Position numbers and translations under genes: made by a program. From Bdellovibrionales bacterium CG12_big_fil_rev_8_21_14_0_65_38_15 (lineage in GTDB: Bacteria; Bdellovibrionota; Bacteriovoracia; Bacteriovoracales; Bacteriovoracaceae), in the NCBI GenBank assembly GCA_002787775.1, contig PCUW01000015.1, positions 1 through 64,000 of the forward strand: 64,000 bases of DNA. The letters are read 5' to 3'. Shown here piece by piece: positions 1 to 7,414 of this stretch. Below the pieces are notes generated by a model. It saw only the letters and a program-made list of their open reading frames with translations. It made no database searches and was not told where the DNA came from. Every line of letters starts with the position of its first letter. Positions within the stretch are counted from its first letter, which is position 1.

Positions 1-2
1 AC

Positions 3-377
3 TACGACCCACAAACAGGTCGCTGGACTTCAAAAGATCCGATTAGATTTGATGGTGATGCCGTAAATATTTACCGCTATGTGAATAATGATCCGGTGAA
101 TCTGATTGATCCAGAGGGGCTTTGCTGGGACAATTTATTCAATAAAAGTGATAAAAATAATTTAGAAAATAAAGCGGCAGAAAGCATGAAAAAAAATTAT
201 AACAAGAACGGCAATAGTAACGTGATCCCAGGAACAAATAAGACATGCGATAAAAATGGTAATTGTAAAGATTCACAAGCAGCTAAAGAAGCTGAGTTAA
301 AACGTAGACAATTTCTCCAATGCAAGTGGCAGGGAGTCTGTCAACCAGGCCAGTATCAAGAACCAATGAATAAATAG
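3..377 (+). CDS. Rhs repeat-associated core protein, C-terminal part (5' end outside window)
   Basis: The reading frame is open from the window edge. It encodes the conserved end of the Rhs/YD core: [14 protein letters not shown], a [10 protein letters not shown] block, and the closing L-I-D-P-E-G-L signature. In Rhs polymorphic toxins the peptide after this signature is the variable toxin tip, released inside the shell. Here the tip is only about 80 residues, hydrophilic, Lys/Asn-rich, with several cysteines ([20 protein letters not shown]). I do not recognise a toxin fold in it. The next gene, 45 bases downstream, is the obvious immunity candidate. Rhs assignment is strong; toxin activity of this short tip is inference. 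Confidence 0.85.
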   Translation, partial: YDPQTGRWTSKDPIRFDGDAVNIYRYVNNDPVNLIDPEGLCWDNLFNKSDKNNLENKAAESMKKNYNKNGNSNVIPGTNKTCDKNGNCKDSQAAKEAELKRRQFLQCKWQGVCQPGQYQEPMNK

Positions 378-422
378 CTTTAGAGGTTTAAAATAAGAAT
401 TGACTTAAAAAAAACTAAGTTT

Positions 423-1364
423 TTGTTTCAAATTATAAGCATTAATTTGATCTATTTTCTAGTTCTGCCATTTGTAAAAGATGTTTACATAAGTAGGTTT
501 TTCTTCTGTAGCTATTTCATTGTAATGCTTGTTTTTCCCCTTCGAAGCATGCTTTTCATCGTTCGAAGTAAGTTTGAAATAAATAGACTAGAGGCTGCAG
601 CATTTACATTGGCAGCACTATATGTCCCATGTTTTTTAGTATTTTTTATTATTGGAATTATATTCGTTAAAAGAAAAAAAATATTTAGGGTGACATTTGC
701 TGTTGCCTTCGTATTTCAAACTCTGTTGGTATTAATCTCGAATTCTCATCATGAGTTGAGTGAAGATACTAGTCACCTATTTAGTTTTAAAAACGTCATT
801 ATTTCTAGTTCTAGTTATGCACAGTATAACTACAAATTAAATAATATTGATAAGCAAATCATCGAACAATCAAATCTTTTGGGCGAAAACTGTGGAAATC
901 GAGAGGTTAATCAAAAGTATCTAAAATGTGTAGATGATTTTTTTAGAGAAGTACGACTAAATCTAGTCGACAACATTTTTAATTTTGAAACATTCCTCTT
1001 GTTTTATAGTGAGAATTTATTTTTGACCTTTGGAGATTCTATTAATATGCATAAAGAACCTGATTATAGAATGAATGAATTTAAAGAAATTGTCGCAAGA
1101 TATAGCAGTGCTTATATTTATAAATGTAATTCTGGGATAGATTTTAATATTATTTCTAATTTATTTAATGTTAATTCTCTTTCGGTTTCATTTTTTGAAA
1201 GAATGCTTATTTTATTTGAACAAAATCATCAAATAGAAGAATTTGAAAAAATCTCAAAAGTTCGCTTTTTAAAGTTTTTAACTACCTATATAGATAAGAT
1301 TAATTACAACTCTTATTCAGATTATTTTTTAAGATCAATATCAACATTACAATGTTCAAATTGA
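423..1364 (+). CDS. Uncharacterised membrane protein, possible Rhs immunity protein
   Basis: A 313-residue protein read from a TTG codon. The start is uncertain because no good Shine-Dalgarno sequence is visible and the next in-frame ATG is about 100 bases further on. The first ~105 residues contain about three hydrophobic segments, followed by a ~200-residue soluble, Asn/Phe-rich region with a few cysteines. I recognise no family. It lies 45 bases after an Rhs C-terminal end on the same strand, is conspicuously AT-rich, and sits where cognate immunity genes are normally found. The immunity role is inferred from position alone; it could equally be an unrelated acquired gene. Confidence 0.5.
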   Translation: MFQIISINLIYFLVLPFVKDVYISRFFFCSYFIVMLVFPLRSMLFIVRSKFEINRLEAAAFTLAALYVPCFLVFFIIGIIFVKRKKIFRVTFAVAFVFQTLLVLISNSHHELSEDTSHLFSFKNVIISSSSYAQYNYKLNNIDKQIIEQSNLLGENCGNREVNQKYLKCVDDFFREVRLNLVDNIFNFETFLLFYSENLFLTFGDSINMHKEPDYRMNEFKEIVARYSSAYIYKCNSGIDFNIISNLFNVNSLSVSFFERMLILFEQNHQIEEFEKISKVRFLKFLTTYIDKINYNSYSDYFLRSISTLQCSN

Positions 1365-1552
1365 ACTTAACAAAAAAGTCTCGCAGTATGATTCTATCAA
1401 CCTTGTCATAAATATTCTTCACATAAAAGTTTTCAGAAAGTAGTGTATTTATGAATTTTATTCATTATTATAGTTCCAGCACTCTGAACTGGAAGCGCAG
1501 CTTTCGTAAAGGCGTGTTTGAATCTGAATATTAATATTTTTTAATATAATGA

Positions 1553-1581
1553 GGTGGTTATTAAAAACGCGGATAACCACC
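1553..1581 (-). terminator. Hairpin beyond a convergent gene end, possible terminator
   Basis: Perfect 9-base arms GGTGGTTAT and ATAACCACC enclose an 11-base loop, just beyond the stop of the minus-strand gene ending at 1592. The following bases are AT-rich but not a clean U-tract, so terminator function is only moderately supported. Confidence 0.4.
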
Positions 1582-1591
1582 AATAGTTATA

Positions 1592-2341
1592 CTAGGTCGT
1601 GAAGTCGAGGTCTAAGTAAATATACGTTCCATCTTCAAGAAGGATTCTAAAGTAAAAATTAGAACAATACTCACTCTCCCCCTCATCATACATTCGACTA
1701 ACAACGGCTTTAACTTTGCCTTGCTTATTTAGCTTTTTAATATATTCACCCAAGTCATCTGCTTGATAGCTTAAGTCGTTAATCGCATACTTGGTTTCAC
1801 TTGTTGTAACGTATTTACAACCATCTGCGTCTTCATCATTTGGCAAATCTTGTTCAATATCTTTAACAACTTCAACTAAAGTCATCGAGCTTGAAACTTG
1901 GCTGACGCCACCATCACCATTGCCAAAGTTAAAGTCTTCATCAAACATTTGATTAATAATAGAAGCATAACTGCGATCATCAGCCGCATTGAGATTTGTA
2001 CTTCTCACACTCCAACTCTTTGTGATTTGTCCGTTGCCATCGACATTAAAAGTTCTAACCGCCACGGCCTTGCCAGCAACTTCAAGTTCTTTTTGAGAAA
2101 ATTCAAACTTAATTTTAAGAACAGTTAGCTCTGAAGTCGTTTGATCGTAGAGTTTTTCTGTAACTTCAAAGTTTCCAGCTTCACATTTTTTTTGATCAAA
2201 TTGATTAAAGCGATAGTCATCGCTAAGGATGTCCGAAGCCTCAAAACAAATCTTCGTCTTAATCGTTTTTGAACCTAATTCCTCGGCCTGTACTAATCCC
2301 GAAAACAGGGCTAAGCCTGCGAAAATAAAGTGCTTCATCAT
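1592..2341 (-). CDS. Secreted protein of unknown function
   Basis: A 249-residue protein with an N-terminal signal peptide (MMKHFIFAGLALFSGLVQA, likely cleaved before EEL). The mature part is acidic, with scattered cysteines at the N-terminal side (KICFEA, KKCEAG) and further on (GCKYV, YCSNF) that could form disulfides. I recognise no domain. Two adjacent ATG codons are possible starts; the second lies at better spacing from an AAAGGGG Shine-Dalgarno sequence. It is transcribed divergently from the secreted Cys-rich protein gene starting at 2490 and seems monocistronic. Confidence 0.7.
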   Translation of the reverse strand: MMKHFIFAGLALFSGLVQAEELGSKTIKTKICFEASDILSDDYRFNQFDQKKCEAGNFEVTEKLYDQTTSELTVLKIKFEFSQKELEVAGKAVAVRTFNVDGNGQITKSWSVRSTNLNAADDRSYASIINQMFDEDFNFGNGDGGVSQVSSSMTLVEVVKDIEQDLPNDEDADGCKYVTTSETKYAINDLSYQADDLGEYIKKLNKQGKVKAVVSRMYDEGESEYCSNFYFRILLEDGTYIYLDLDFTT

Positions 2342-2428
2342 GTACCCCTTTGAATTTCGACATTAGTAGCAAAGGTGTTTTTTATTGACCACCAAGCCTG
2401 TAAAAAGTAACCGACCTAGGTGGATATT

Positions 2429-2444
2429 GCCCCTACATAGGGGC
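2429..2444. promoter_or_regulatory. 16-base inverted repeat upstream of a promoter
   Basis: The sequence GCCCCTACATAGGGGC has perfect 7-base arms around CA. It lies just upstream of an extended -10 element, covering the expected -35 position, so it is a plausible operator. A similar CCCCTACA...AGGGG arrangement lies before xdhA near 30769. Confidence 0.4.
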
Positions 2445-2456
2445 GTAAAATTATCG

Positions 2457-2465
2457 TGTTATAAT
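2457..2465 (+). promoter_or_regulatory. Extended -10 promoter for the gene at 2490
   Basis: TGTTATAAT matches the extended -10 consensus TGnTATAAT exactly. Its distance to the GGAGGG Shine-Dalgarno and ATG at 2490 implies a 5' leader of roughly 20 bases. No good -35 hexamer is present; the inverted repeat at 2429-2444 occupies that position. Confidence 0.55.
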
Positions 2466-2489
2466 GAATATAACGATCTGGAGGGACTT

Positions 2490-3092
2490 ATGACTATGTT
2501 CCAGATGATGACCTTAGGTTTAATGTTAGTAAGCTCTAGCGTAGTGGCACAGGCCAATGAATGCTTAAGAGAGCTTATTAGCTCTAATGAGACTCATCGA
2601 TTATTCCCCAACCTTTCCATCCAAGCTAGAAATAATAATTTCGATGAACGCACCCTCGCCTTTCTTGAAGAAGCCGGAAAATTTTGTGAATGCCATGAAC
2701 AAAATAAAAACCCAAAAGAACTATTCACTGACACCATTTCAAGATTTGCCAATGAAGATAATTGCGCGGGTAAAAATCTTTTAGGTGAAAGCTTTCAAGT
2801 TCATGTTGAAGTAGCACAGCTTAAGCTTTCTCAAGAAATCACCAAGCGACTCACTCAGCGCTACCCTAGGGCGATCAGACAGCTTGCTTCTGTCGGCTCC
2901 TACAACCAAAAAATGACTTGTCTGCATGAAGTGATCTTATCTAATTGTGCGCGCTCCAATAGCTTGAAAATGGGCTACCAATGTATTCAAGAAATAACGA
3001 CTTCCAGGGACTTTTCTAAGTACGAGTCTAAGTGCCCTGAATTTAACGATGAACCTATGCAAATAACCCAGCATAATGATTTGATGATCTAA
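2490..3092 (+). CDS. Small secreted Cys-rich protein, unknown function
   Basis: A 200-residue protein. The start at 2490 is chosen because GGAGGG lies just upstream and the product begins with a typical signal peptide (hydrophobic MTMFQMMTLGLMLVSSSVVAQA, cleaved before NEC); the frame is open further upstream without such signals. The mature protein has about eight cysteines (ECLRE, CECHE, NCAGK, TCLHE, NCARS, QCIQE, KCPEF), which suggests disulfide bonds in the periplasm or outside. I do not recognise the family. It has its own extended -10 promoter and a strong terminator, so it is probably monocistronic. Confidence 0.65.
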   Translation: MTMFQMMTLGLMLVSSSVVAQANECLRELISSNETHRLFPNLSIQARNNNFDERTLAFLEEAGKFCECHEQNKNPKELFTDTISRFANEDNCAGKNLLGESFQVHVEVAQLKLSQEITKRLTQRYPRAIRQLASVGSYNQKMTCLHEVILSNCARSNSLKMGYQCIQEITTSRDFSKYESKCPEFNDEPMQITQHNDLMI

Positions 3093-3226
3093 GCGATTTT
3101 ACAAAGTCTTAACTTAGTTGTGACATCGAACAAGCCAATTCAATCTATTCTAGATAAGTCACGAGAGTTAACTGCCATTTTCTCTACGGACAGCAGCATT
3201 TCCTGTACCTTCCCTTCCCTACACAG

Positions 3227-3260
3227 AAAGCCTCCCAATGACGGGGGGCTTTTTGTTTTT
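3227..3260 (+). terminator. Rho-independent terminator
   Basis: AAAGCCTCCC and GGGGGGCTTT form a 10-base stem (one wobble pair) around AATGAC, followed by TTTGTTTTT. It ends the plus-strand transcript of the secreted protein and overlaps the stop codon of the convergent manC gene, so it may serve both directions. Confidence 0.8.
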
Positions 3261-4302
3261 AAAGCTTCTCTACAATTTTCTTAACGTCTTGAGATTTACT
3301 TTTAGGCATGACAAGAACGGAATGTTCATTCGAGACAACAACGAGATCATTTACACCGACAAGTGCCGTTGTTTTTCCTGGAGTAAAAATAATATTACCT
3401 GAAGCTTCGTGAGTTAAAACGCGATCCCCGCTAACATTGAAGTTACCATCAGTTGCTTGCATGATTGATTCAAGCGCATCCCAAGATCCAAGATCATTCC
3501 AATCAAATTGAGATGGTACGACACTCACGAATTTACTTTTTTCCATGACAGCATAATCGATAGAGTCTTTAGGCATCTGTCCATAAATGTCGGCCAGAAG
3601 TTTTTCATCTTTTTTTGTAAGAGCATCGACGAGAGCATTGTAGCTTTTAAAAGTTTCTGGGCTACATGTTTCAAGCTCTCTTAGAAAAATTCCTATTGGT
3701 GAAACAAACATTCCAGCGTTCCAAAGATACTCTCCAGTCTTAAGATAACTCTTCGCTGTCTCTTGATCTGGTTTTTCTCTAAATTGTTTTACACTGAAAG
3801 CTTCGCCTTGAAGCTCGGCCTTTTGAATATAGCCGTAACCTGTATGCGGAAAAGTTGGAACAATTCCAATCGTTACGATTCTTTGTTGCTTACTAGCTTC
3901 AATGCTTGCGATCTCAACTGTTTTTCTAAAACCGTTTTCATTTAAAATCACGTGATCAGAAGGAACGATACAAACAACATCATCAAGCTTGGCGCCTTCA
4001 ACCACTAATGCGGCAATGGCGAGCAAGATACATGGAGCCGTATTTCTTCCGGCCGGCTCAAAGATCAAACCATTCGTGGCGATATTATTTTTAGAGTGCT
4101 GCTTGGCCAACTCTTCTTGTGCTTTCACAGTGACGACGTAACGACGCTCACTTGGAATAAGACCCTCAAAGCGTTCTAAGGATTGAGTTAGTAATGATGT
4201 CTCACCTGCCAAGGCTAAGTACTGCTTAGGCTTTTTGGCCGTAGACTCAGGCCAAAAACGTGTTCCTTGACCGCCGGCCATAACAATTCCGTATAAATTC
4301 AT
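3259..4302 (-). CDS. manC: Mannose-1-phosphate guanylyltransferase (GDP-mannose pyrophosphorylase)
   Basis: Makes GDP-mannose from mannose-1-phosphate and GTP in the cytoplasm, for polysaccharide or LPS sugars. The N-terminus carries the nucleotidyltransferase signature (VMAGGQGTRFWPES...KPKQYL, residues ~8-30), then EPAGRNTAPC and VPSDHVI (~80-115). EKPDQETA and WNAGMFV also fit the family. At 347 residues it matches the short form and lacks the C-terminal phosphomannose isomerase cupin of ~470-residue bifunctional ManC proteins. The start is the ATG at 4302, seven bases from GGAG; a TTG directly before it is less likely. No sugar-biosynthesis neighbours are present. Confidence 0.88.
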   Translation of the reverse strand: MNLYGIVMAGGQGTRFWPESTAKKPKQYLALAGETSLLTQSLERFEGLIPSERRYVVTVKAQEELAKQHSKNNIATNGLIFEPAGRNTAPCILLAIAALVVEGAKLDDVVCIVPSDHVILNENGFRKTVEIASIEASKQQRIVTIGIVPTFPHTGYGYIQKAELQGEAFSVKQFREKPDQETAKSYLKTGEYLWNAGMFVSPIGIFLRELETCSPETFKSYNALVDALTKKDEKLLADIYGQMPKDSIDYAVMEKSKFVSVVPSQFDWNDLGSWDALESIMQATDGNFNVSGDRVLTHEASGNIIFTPGKTTALVGVNDLVVVSNEHSVLVMPKSKSQDVKKIVEKL

Positions 4303-4445
4303 CAATTACTCCTTAATTACTGACCATAGTTTAACCTAAAGTTTACAAAAATGGACTCTTAGATTTTCCCTATTGAACGATAAGAAAGAACGATTTCAAA
4401 AAAGCGTTTTTATGGACGAAACTGTATTTAACAAAAGGAGGCTTT

Positions 4446-4586
4446 ATGAAAAAGCTAGTATTGATCGCTCTTATGGCCGTTGCAATTATGCCTTTATTAC
4501 CTGAATCAAAAGCGGCTAATGACGCAACAGATAACACTCACAGTGTTAATGTTCCTATTAGTGTTCTGATGTCTAAGGATAAGTAA
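4446..4586 (+). CDS. Small secreted peptide (46 residues)
   Basis: A short gene with a strong AGGAGG Shine-Dalgarno sequence four bases before ATG. The product opens with a clear signal peptide (MKKLVLIALMAVAIMPLLPE, then SKA-A cleavage), leaving a mature peptide of only about 22 residues (NDATDNTHSVNVPISVLMSK plus the end). It is convergent with and 6 bases from the end of the SPOR-domain gene. No family is recognised. The ribosome-binding site plus export signal make it credible as a real gene; the function of the tiny exported peptide is unknown. Confidence 0.6.
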   Translation: MKKLVLIALMAVAIMPLLPESKAANDATDNTHSVNVPISVLMSKDK

Positions 4587-4592
4587 GTGGGA

Positions 4593-5252
4593 CTAATCGA
4601 GTTGGCCAAAGACGTAATCTTGACCGAGAAATAATTCCTTCTCTTTTAAGATGTAATCTTTGGCTTGGCTTAAAGAATCAAATGCGCCTAAAGAAACACG
4701 AAACCAAGTTCCACGCCCTTCAATATTTTTTTGAGAAATGATTGGGTTATAACCTTTAACTTTAAAACCGTTAGCAAATTGCTCAGCTTCATTAAGAGTA
4801 CGATAAGAGCCAAGCTGAATCGTATACTTACCACTCATCTCATCTTGCATTCTATTATCAGTCACAGGTGTTTCATCAACTTCAGTCTGATTTGATTCAA
4901 TTTGTGGTTTATCTTCGACCGGCACAGCTTCTGGTCTTTTTTCCAGCTCTTCTTTGATTTTCTTTTCAAGATTTTCATTCATCTTTTGACGAAGGTCCTG
5001 TGTATCCAACTGAACTTCAGTTGGTCTTGAACCGTCATGAATCTCTTCTTCTTTCTTAGAGAGTAAATCAACAGTTTCTCTATCCACTTGCTCAAAGCCA
5101 GCTTTTTCAAAACTGTATTGCTTACCGACTTTAACCCCCAAAATAAAAGAGGTGACCCCGATAAGAATCATAAATACGAAAATTAGAAAAACTTCTTTTC
5201 GCTCGAAAACATAGAGATTTGATTTTTCATCCATATAGTCCATTTTAAACAT
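4593..5252 (-). CDS. SPOR-domain cell-envelope protein
   Basis: A 219-residue type II membrane protein: a short cytoplasmic N-terminus, one transmembrane helix (~residues 20-42, FLIFVFMILIGVTSFILGV), a charged Glu/Lys-rich periplasmic linker (~65-135) and a C-terminal SPOR domain (~143-219, YTIQLGSYRTLNEAEQFANG ... GTWFRVSLGAF). SPOR domains bind glycan strands lacking stem peptides at division septa, so a role in division or peptidoglycan remodelling is likely. ATG 5252 is preferred over an upstream in-frame ATG because a GAAGG element precedes it. It is divergent from the Flp pilin gene. Confidence 0.8.
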   Translation of the reverse strand: MFKMDYMDEKSNLYVFERKEVFLIFVFMILIGVTSFILGVKVGKQYSFEKAGFEQVDRETVDLLSKKEEEIHDGSRPTEVQLDTQDLRQKMNENLEKKIKEELEKRPEAVPVEDKPQIESNQTEVDETPVTDNRMQDEMSGKYTIQLGSYRTLNEAEQFANGFKVKGYNPIISQKNIEGRGTWFRVSLGAFDSLSQAKDYILKEKELFLGQDYVFGQLD

Positions 5253-5302
5253 GTGCGGCCTTCGGTGCAAAACAATTTTAAGAGGTTATACCTTCCTACC
5301 TG

Positions 5303-5318
5303 TGGCACAGACTTCGCA
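5303..5318 (+). promoter_or_regulatory. Sigma-54-type (-24/-12) promoter before the Flp pilin operon
   Basis: TGGCACAGACTTCGCA matches the RpoN consensus TGGCACG-N4-TTGCA closely: GG at 5304-5305 and GC at 5316-5317 are separated by the required 10 bases, with one mismatch in the TTGC block. The predicted transcript start (about 5329) lies ~33 bases before the pilin ATG. Confidence 0.6.
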
Positions 5319-5361
5319 TTCACCTTCAATATTCGAATCATCGTTCAATACAGGAGGTCAC

Positions 5362-5532
5362 ATGCTTAACGCACTTAATAATCAACGTGGACAAGGGGTC
5401 TTGGAGTACATCATTCTAACCAGTTTGATAGGAATGTTTTGCCTAGTCTCGGTCAAACAGTTCGGCAAAGTCATTGATAAACGAATAGATAGCATGCGCG
5501 AAAGCATCGTTGATAACATTCCAACTAATTAA
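5362..5532 (+). CDS. flp: Flp-type pilin
   Basis: A 56-residue pilin, starting at the ATG 5 bases after AGGAGGT. The sequence RG-QGVLEYIILTSLIG shows the Flp/Tad prepilin hallmark: cleavage after Gly leaves Glu at +5 and Tyr at +6 of the mature protein, followed by a ~20-residue hydrophobic helix. It is assembled by the Tad machinery encoded downstream (secretin at 7500, ATPase at 8773) into adhesive pili. It is first in the operon, directly behind a sigma-54-like promoter, as expected for the most abundant subunit. No prepilin peptidase (TadV/CpaA) gene lies in the window. Confidence 0.85.
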   Translation: MLNALNNQRGQGVLEYIILTSLIGMFCLVSVKQFGKVIDKRIDSMRESIVDNIPTN

Positions 5533-5534
5533 GT

Positions 5535-5816
5535 ATGTTTTTATCACCGATCATTTTAACTCTCACGATCTTGGTTTCAAGTTGCTTAGCTTGGTTTGGA
5601 TTAATTCAAAAAGGAATTTGTTCTCACCAAGCTGATCGCTACTTCTTTGTCACTGTTACTAATAATCTTCATCAAACTGAACACGTCAATCAAGAAAAAA
5701 CACTTAGCTGCCAAGGACGGTGGCGTTTCACTTTTGAAAAAAAATCTACTCATCACCCAAAAAGAATAGTCATGCAATTAGATGACTGGGGACTTGAGCG
5801 TGAATCAAAAAGGTAG
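5535..5816 (+). CDS. Small Tad-operon membrane protein
   Basis: A 93-residue protein starting two bases after the Flp pilin stop, so probably translationally coupled to it. One N-terminal transmembrane helix (FLSPIILTLTILVSSCLAWFG) is followed by a ~65-residue extracytoplasmic part with cysteines (ICSHQ, SCQG). Position between the Flp pilin and secretin genes suggests a minor pseudopilin or TadE-like assembly factor, but I cannot match a family. The gene ends overlapping the next one. Confidence 0.6.
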   Translation: MFLSPIILTLTILVSSCLAWFGLIQKGICSHQADRYFFVTVTNNLHQTEHVNQEKTLSCQGRWRFTFEKKSTHHPKRIVMQLDDWGLERESKR

Positions 5817-6405
5817 CACGACTCTACTTTGCATGATGCTCATGAGTGGCATTACGCTCTTATGCTTTTACTCGCTACTAGTAGCGAGATCCCAGTACAT
5901 TTCAAATCAATCCCGCGCTCAAACCTATCTATGCTTTAAAGATCAACTCAATAAACTTGATAGTTATACCTCTATGATGAGTAAGCTTAATCTCGCTATC
6001 AGCGTGAGTTTTAAACTCCAGGCGATTCCTAAGTTTAAGGCCATTCACCAAGGGCTGCTTATCTCTCAACAGGTTTATCATTTTTCATTTTTGCACAAAA
6101 CAATGAAAAAAGGTCCGTGTCATTTCACGCAGCGCCTACCCTTCATTTATAACCTTCCCTACAGAACCAAAGCGAAACTGATGCTTGTCAGAAATATTGA
6201 TGGCACAACCAAAGTTAAAAAGAAGAAAGAATGGAAAGTGACAATAAGCAATTACACCGGACAAAAATTAATCAAGCCTTCCTTCATGCTAGAGGCTTCA
6301 CTTTCTTTTACCAAAGAACGCTTAAGTTTATTAGAGACCAAAGAAACTGCCATCGTGGAATGGTCGATCTCTCAAGTCTTTTCTTACTTGGAATTATCGC
6401 CGTGA
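5800..6405 (+). CDS. TadE/TadG-like pseudopilin candidate
   Basis: A 201-residue protein from the GTG at 5800, which has GGGGAC at useful spacing; an ATG at 5782 is the alternative. After VNQKGSTT comes a single ~22-residue hydrophobic helix (LLCMMLMSGITLLCFYSLLV). The N-terminal layout Q-K-G then hydrophobic helix resembles Tad minor pilins processed after Gly, although the +5 Glu is missing. The remainder is basic, with two cysteines. It overlaps the preceding gene by 17 bases and lies in the Flp operon. The TadE/G comparison rests on context and topology only. Confidence 0.55.
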   Translation: MNQKGSTTLLCMMLMSGITLLCFYSLLVARSQYISNQSRAQTYLCFKDQLNKLDSYTSMMSKLNLAISVSFKLQAIPKFKAIHQGLLISQQVYHFSFLHKTMKKGPCHFTQRLPFIYNLPYRTKAKLMLVRNIDGTTKVKKKKEWKVTISNYTGQKLIKPSFMLEASLSFTKERLSLLETKETAIVEWSISQVFSYLELSP

Positions 6406-6497
6406 TGGTAGCGACAACCATGAATATACATTTTGAAATCGCTAGAAAACAAACCAAGCTAATGCAGGAGTTTCAACGTGAATGGAACAGAAAATGA
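6360..6497 (+). CDS. Small prepilin-like membrane protein in the Tad operon
   Basis: A 45-residue product from the ATG at 6360 (MVDLSSLFLLGIIAVMVATT then NIHFEIARKQTK...). One hydrophobic helix sits at the N-terminus with a charged tail, as in a minor pilin. The frame is open further upstream, inside the preceding gene, so the true start is uncertain. It overlaps the previous gene by 46 bases and the next by 20. The overlap-linked order and the topology support a real gene, but with low certainty. Confidence 0.4.
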   Translation: MVDLSSLFLLGIIAVMVATTMNIHFEIARKQTKLMQEFQREWNRK

Positions 6498-6933
6498 GCT
6501 TTTCTTTCAGGCCTCAAAAAAAATTAAACGCGAACGCATCAAATGGATTTCGATTTTAATCATGTCGAATTTATTAAATATTTTATTTTGGATGCCTTCT
6601 GAAGAGCAGGAGCAGGCACCAGCTTCTCCCTGGCCAACGGATTGGGTGGAGATCTCACTCGAAGTAAAAATGATCGCTTCAGGCTCTCTACCTCTTAAAG
6701 TCACTGTCTTAAATGATTTTGGACAAACCGTCTTCGCTGAAGCCTTCGTGACGAATAGGTCAAAAGACGATCAAGGCTTTAAAGACACTCAGCGAGTATA
6801 TTTAAAAGTTGCTCCTAATGAGTTGAATAAAATTAATCAACAGCAAAACCTCAAAGTTCTGCCCTACTCACAGGCGTCGCAGAATCTAAAACCACTTGTT
6901 TCAAAGAAGGTGAATTATGAAATTCATTTTTAG
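6478..6933 (+). CDS. Tad-operon protein, possibly CpaB/RcpC-like
   Basis: A 151-residue protein starting at GTG with GCAGGAG seven bases upstream. A short cytoplasmic stretch precedes one transmembrane helix (~residues 22-40, WISILIMSNLLNILFWM), then a periplasmic domain. Near its end the RVYLKVAPNELNKINQQQNL stretch resembles the closing beta-strand segment of CpaB/RcpC proteins, which partner the Tad secretin, and the gene sits at that position in the operon. The usual SAF domain is not obvious, so the assignment is tentative. Confidence 0.45.
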   Translation: MNGTENELFFQASKKIKRERIKWISILIMSNLLNILFWMPSEEQEQAPASPWPTDWVEISLEVKMIASGSLPLKVTVLNDFGQTVFAEAFVTNRSKDDQGFKDTQRVYLKVAPNELNKINQQQNLKVLPYSQASQNLKPLVSKKVNYEIHF

Positions 6934-7219
6934 CTTAGTTCTACTCACTAGCTTTAACTCATTTGCTAGAGACAAAGTCGTTATTCATTACCAATCTGAG
7001 GCGATTGAGCAGGCAAAGCTAGTGCGCTCAGCGCTGATCAATCAACTCGATCTACCAAAAGAATTCATAAGGCTTGAGATGTCGTTATGCCAATCGAGCT
7101 TTGATTCAATTGCGACTATTTGTATTGATGAGAATCATGAAGTGAAGATCGTTCAGCAAAATTCGAAAGTGATGAAAAAAATCTTAAGGGCTTTTAGGGG
7201 GCAAGATGAAAGACAATAA
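6917..7219 (+). CDS. Small periplasmic protein in the Tad operon
   Basis: A 100-residue protein overlapping the previous gene by 17 bases, with GAAGGTG as ribosome-binding site. It has a signal peptide (MKFIFSLVLLTSFNSFA, cleaved before RDK) and two cysteines (LCQS, TICI) likely to be disulfide-bonded. No family is recognised. The gene runs into the terminator region of the oppositely oriented 45-residue protein gene at 7277-7414, so the plus-strand operon may be separated here from the secretin gene. Confidence 0.55.
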   Translation: MKFIFSLVLLTSFNSFARDKVVIHYQSEAIEQAKLVRSALINQLDLPKEFIRLEMSLCQSSFDSIATICIDENHEVKIVQQNSKVMKKILRAFRGQDERQ

Positions 7220-7249
7220 AAAAAAGGGTGTAATCAAAAGACTACACCC
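7218..7249 (-). terminator. Rho-independent terminator of the small basic-protein gene
   Basis: Read on the minus strand: GGGTGTA, a 10-base loop, TACACCC, then eight Ts. This is a textbook intrinsic terminator placed 28 bases after the stop codon of the minus-strand gene at 7277-7414. It proves a minus-strand transcript within the pilus cluster is intended to end here. Confidence 0.85.
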
Positions 7250-7276
7250 TAATCAAATTTTTGATTTTTTAAAGAA

Positions 7277-7414
7277 TTACTTCTTTGCTTCGTCTTGGTG
7301 GATCGCGAACTTAGGAGTTGATCCTTGTTGGCGGTTTTTAGCCTTACGACGAGCACCCATATTCTTATGGCGGCGGGCACGTTTATTTTCGGTTACTTTA
7401 GTTCTAGAAACCAT
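7277..7414 (-). CDS. Small highly basic protein (45 residues)
   Basis: A short gene antisense to the pilus operon, with GGAG 8 bases before the ATG and a perfect terminator behind it. The product (MVSRTKVTENKRARRHKNMG, then ARRKAKNRQQGSTPKFAIHQ, DEAKK) is about one third Lys/Arg. That composition resembles small ribosome-associated or nucleic-acid-binding proteins, but I cannot name a family. The translation signals, terminator and non-random composition make it much more likely to be the real gene here than the overlapping plus-strand frame. Function by composition is inference only. Confidence 0.75.
   Translation of the reverse strand: MVSRTKVTENKRARRHKNMGARRKAKNRQQGSTPKFAIHQDEAKK

Noticed and set aside
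1451-1534. 27-codon open frame in the gap before 1592
   Set aside because: No convincing Shine-Dalgarno sequence, no recognisable product, and too short to support by sequence alone.
6231-6359. Longer version of the small pilin-like gene ending at 6497
   Set aside because: The extra N-terminal part lies wholly inside the preceding gene, is basic and lacks pilin features; the hydrophobic helix starts only at 6360.
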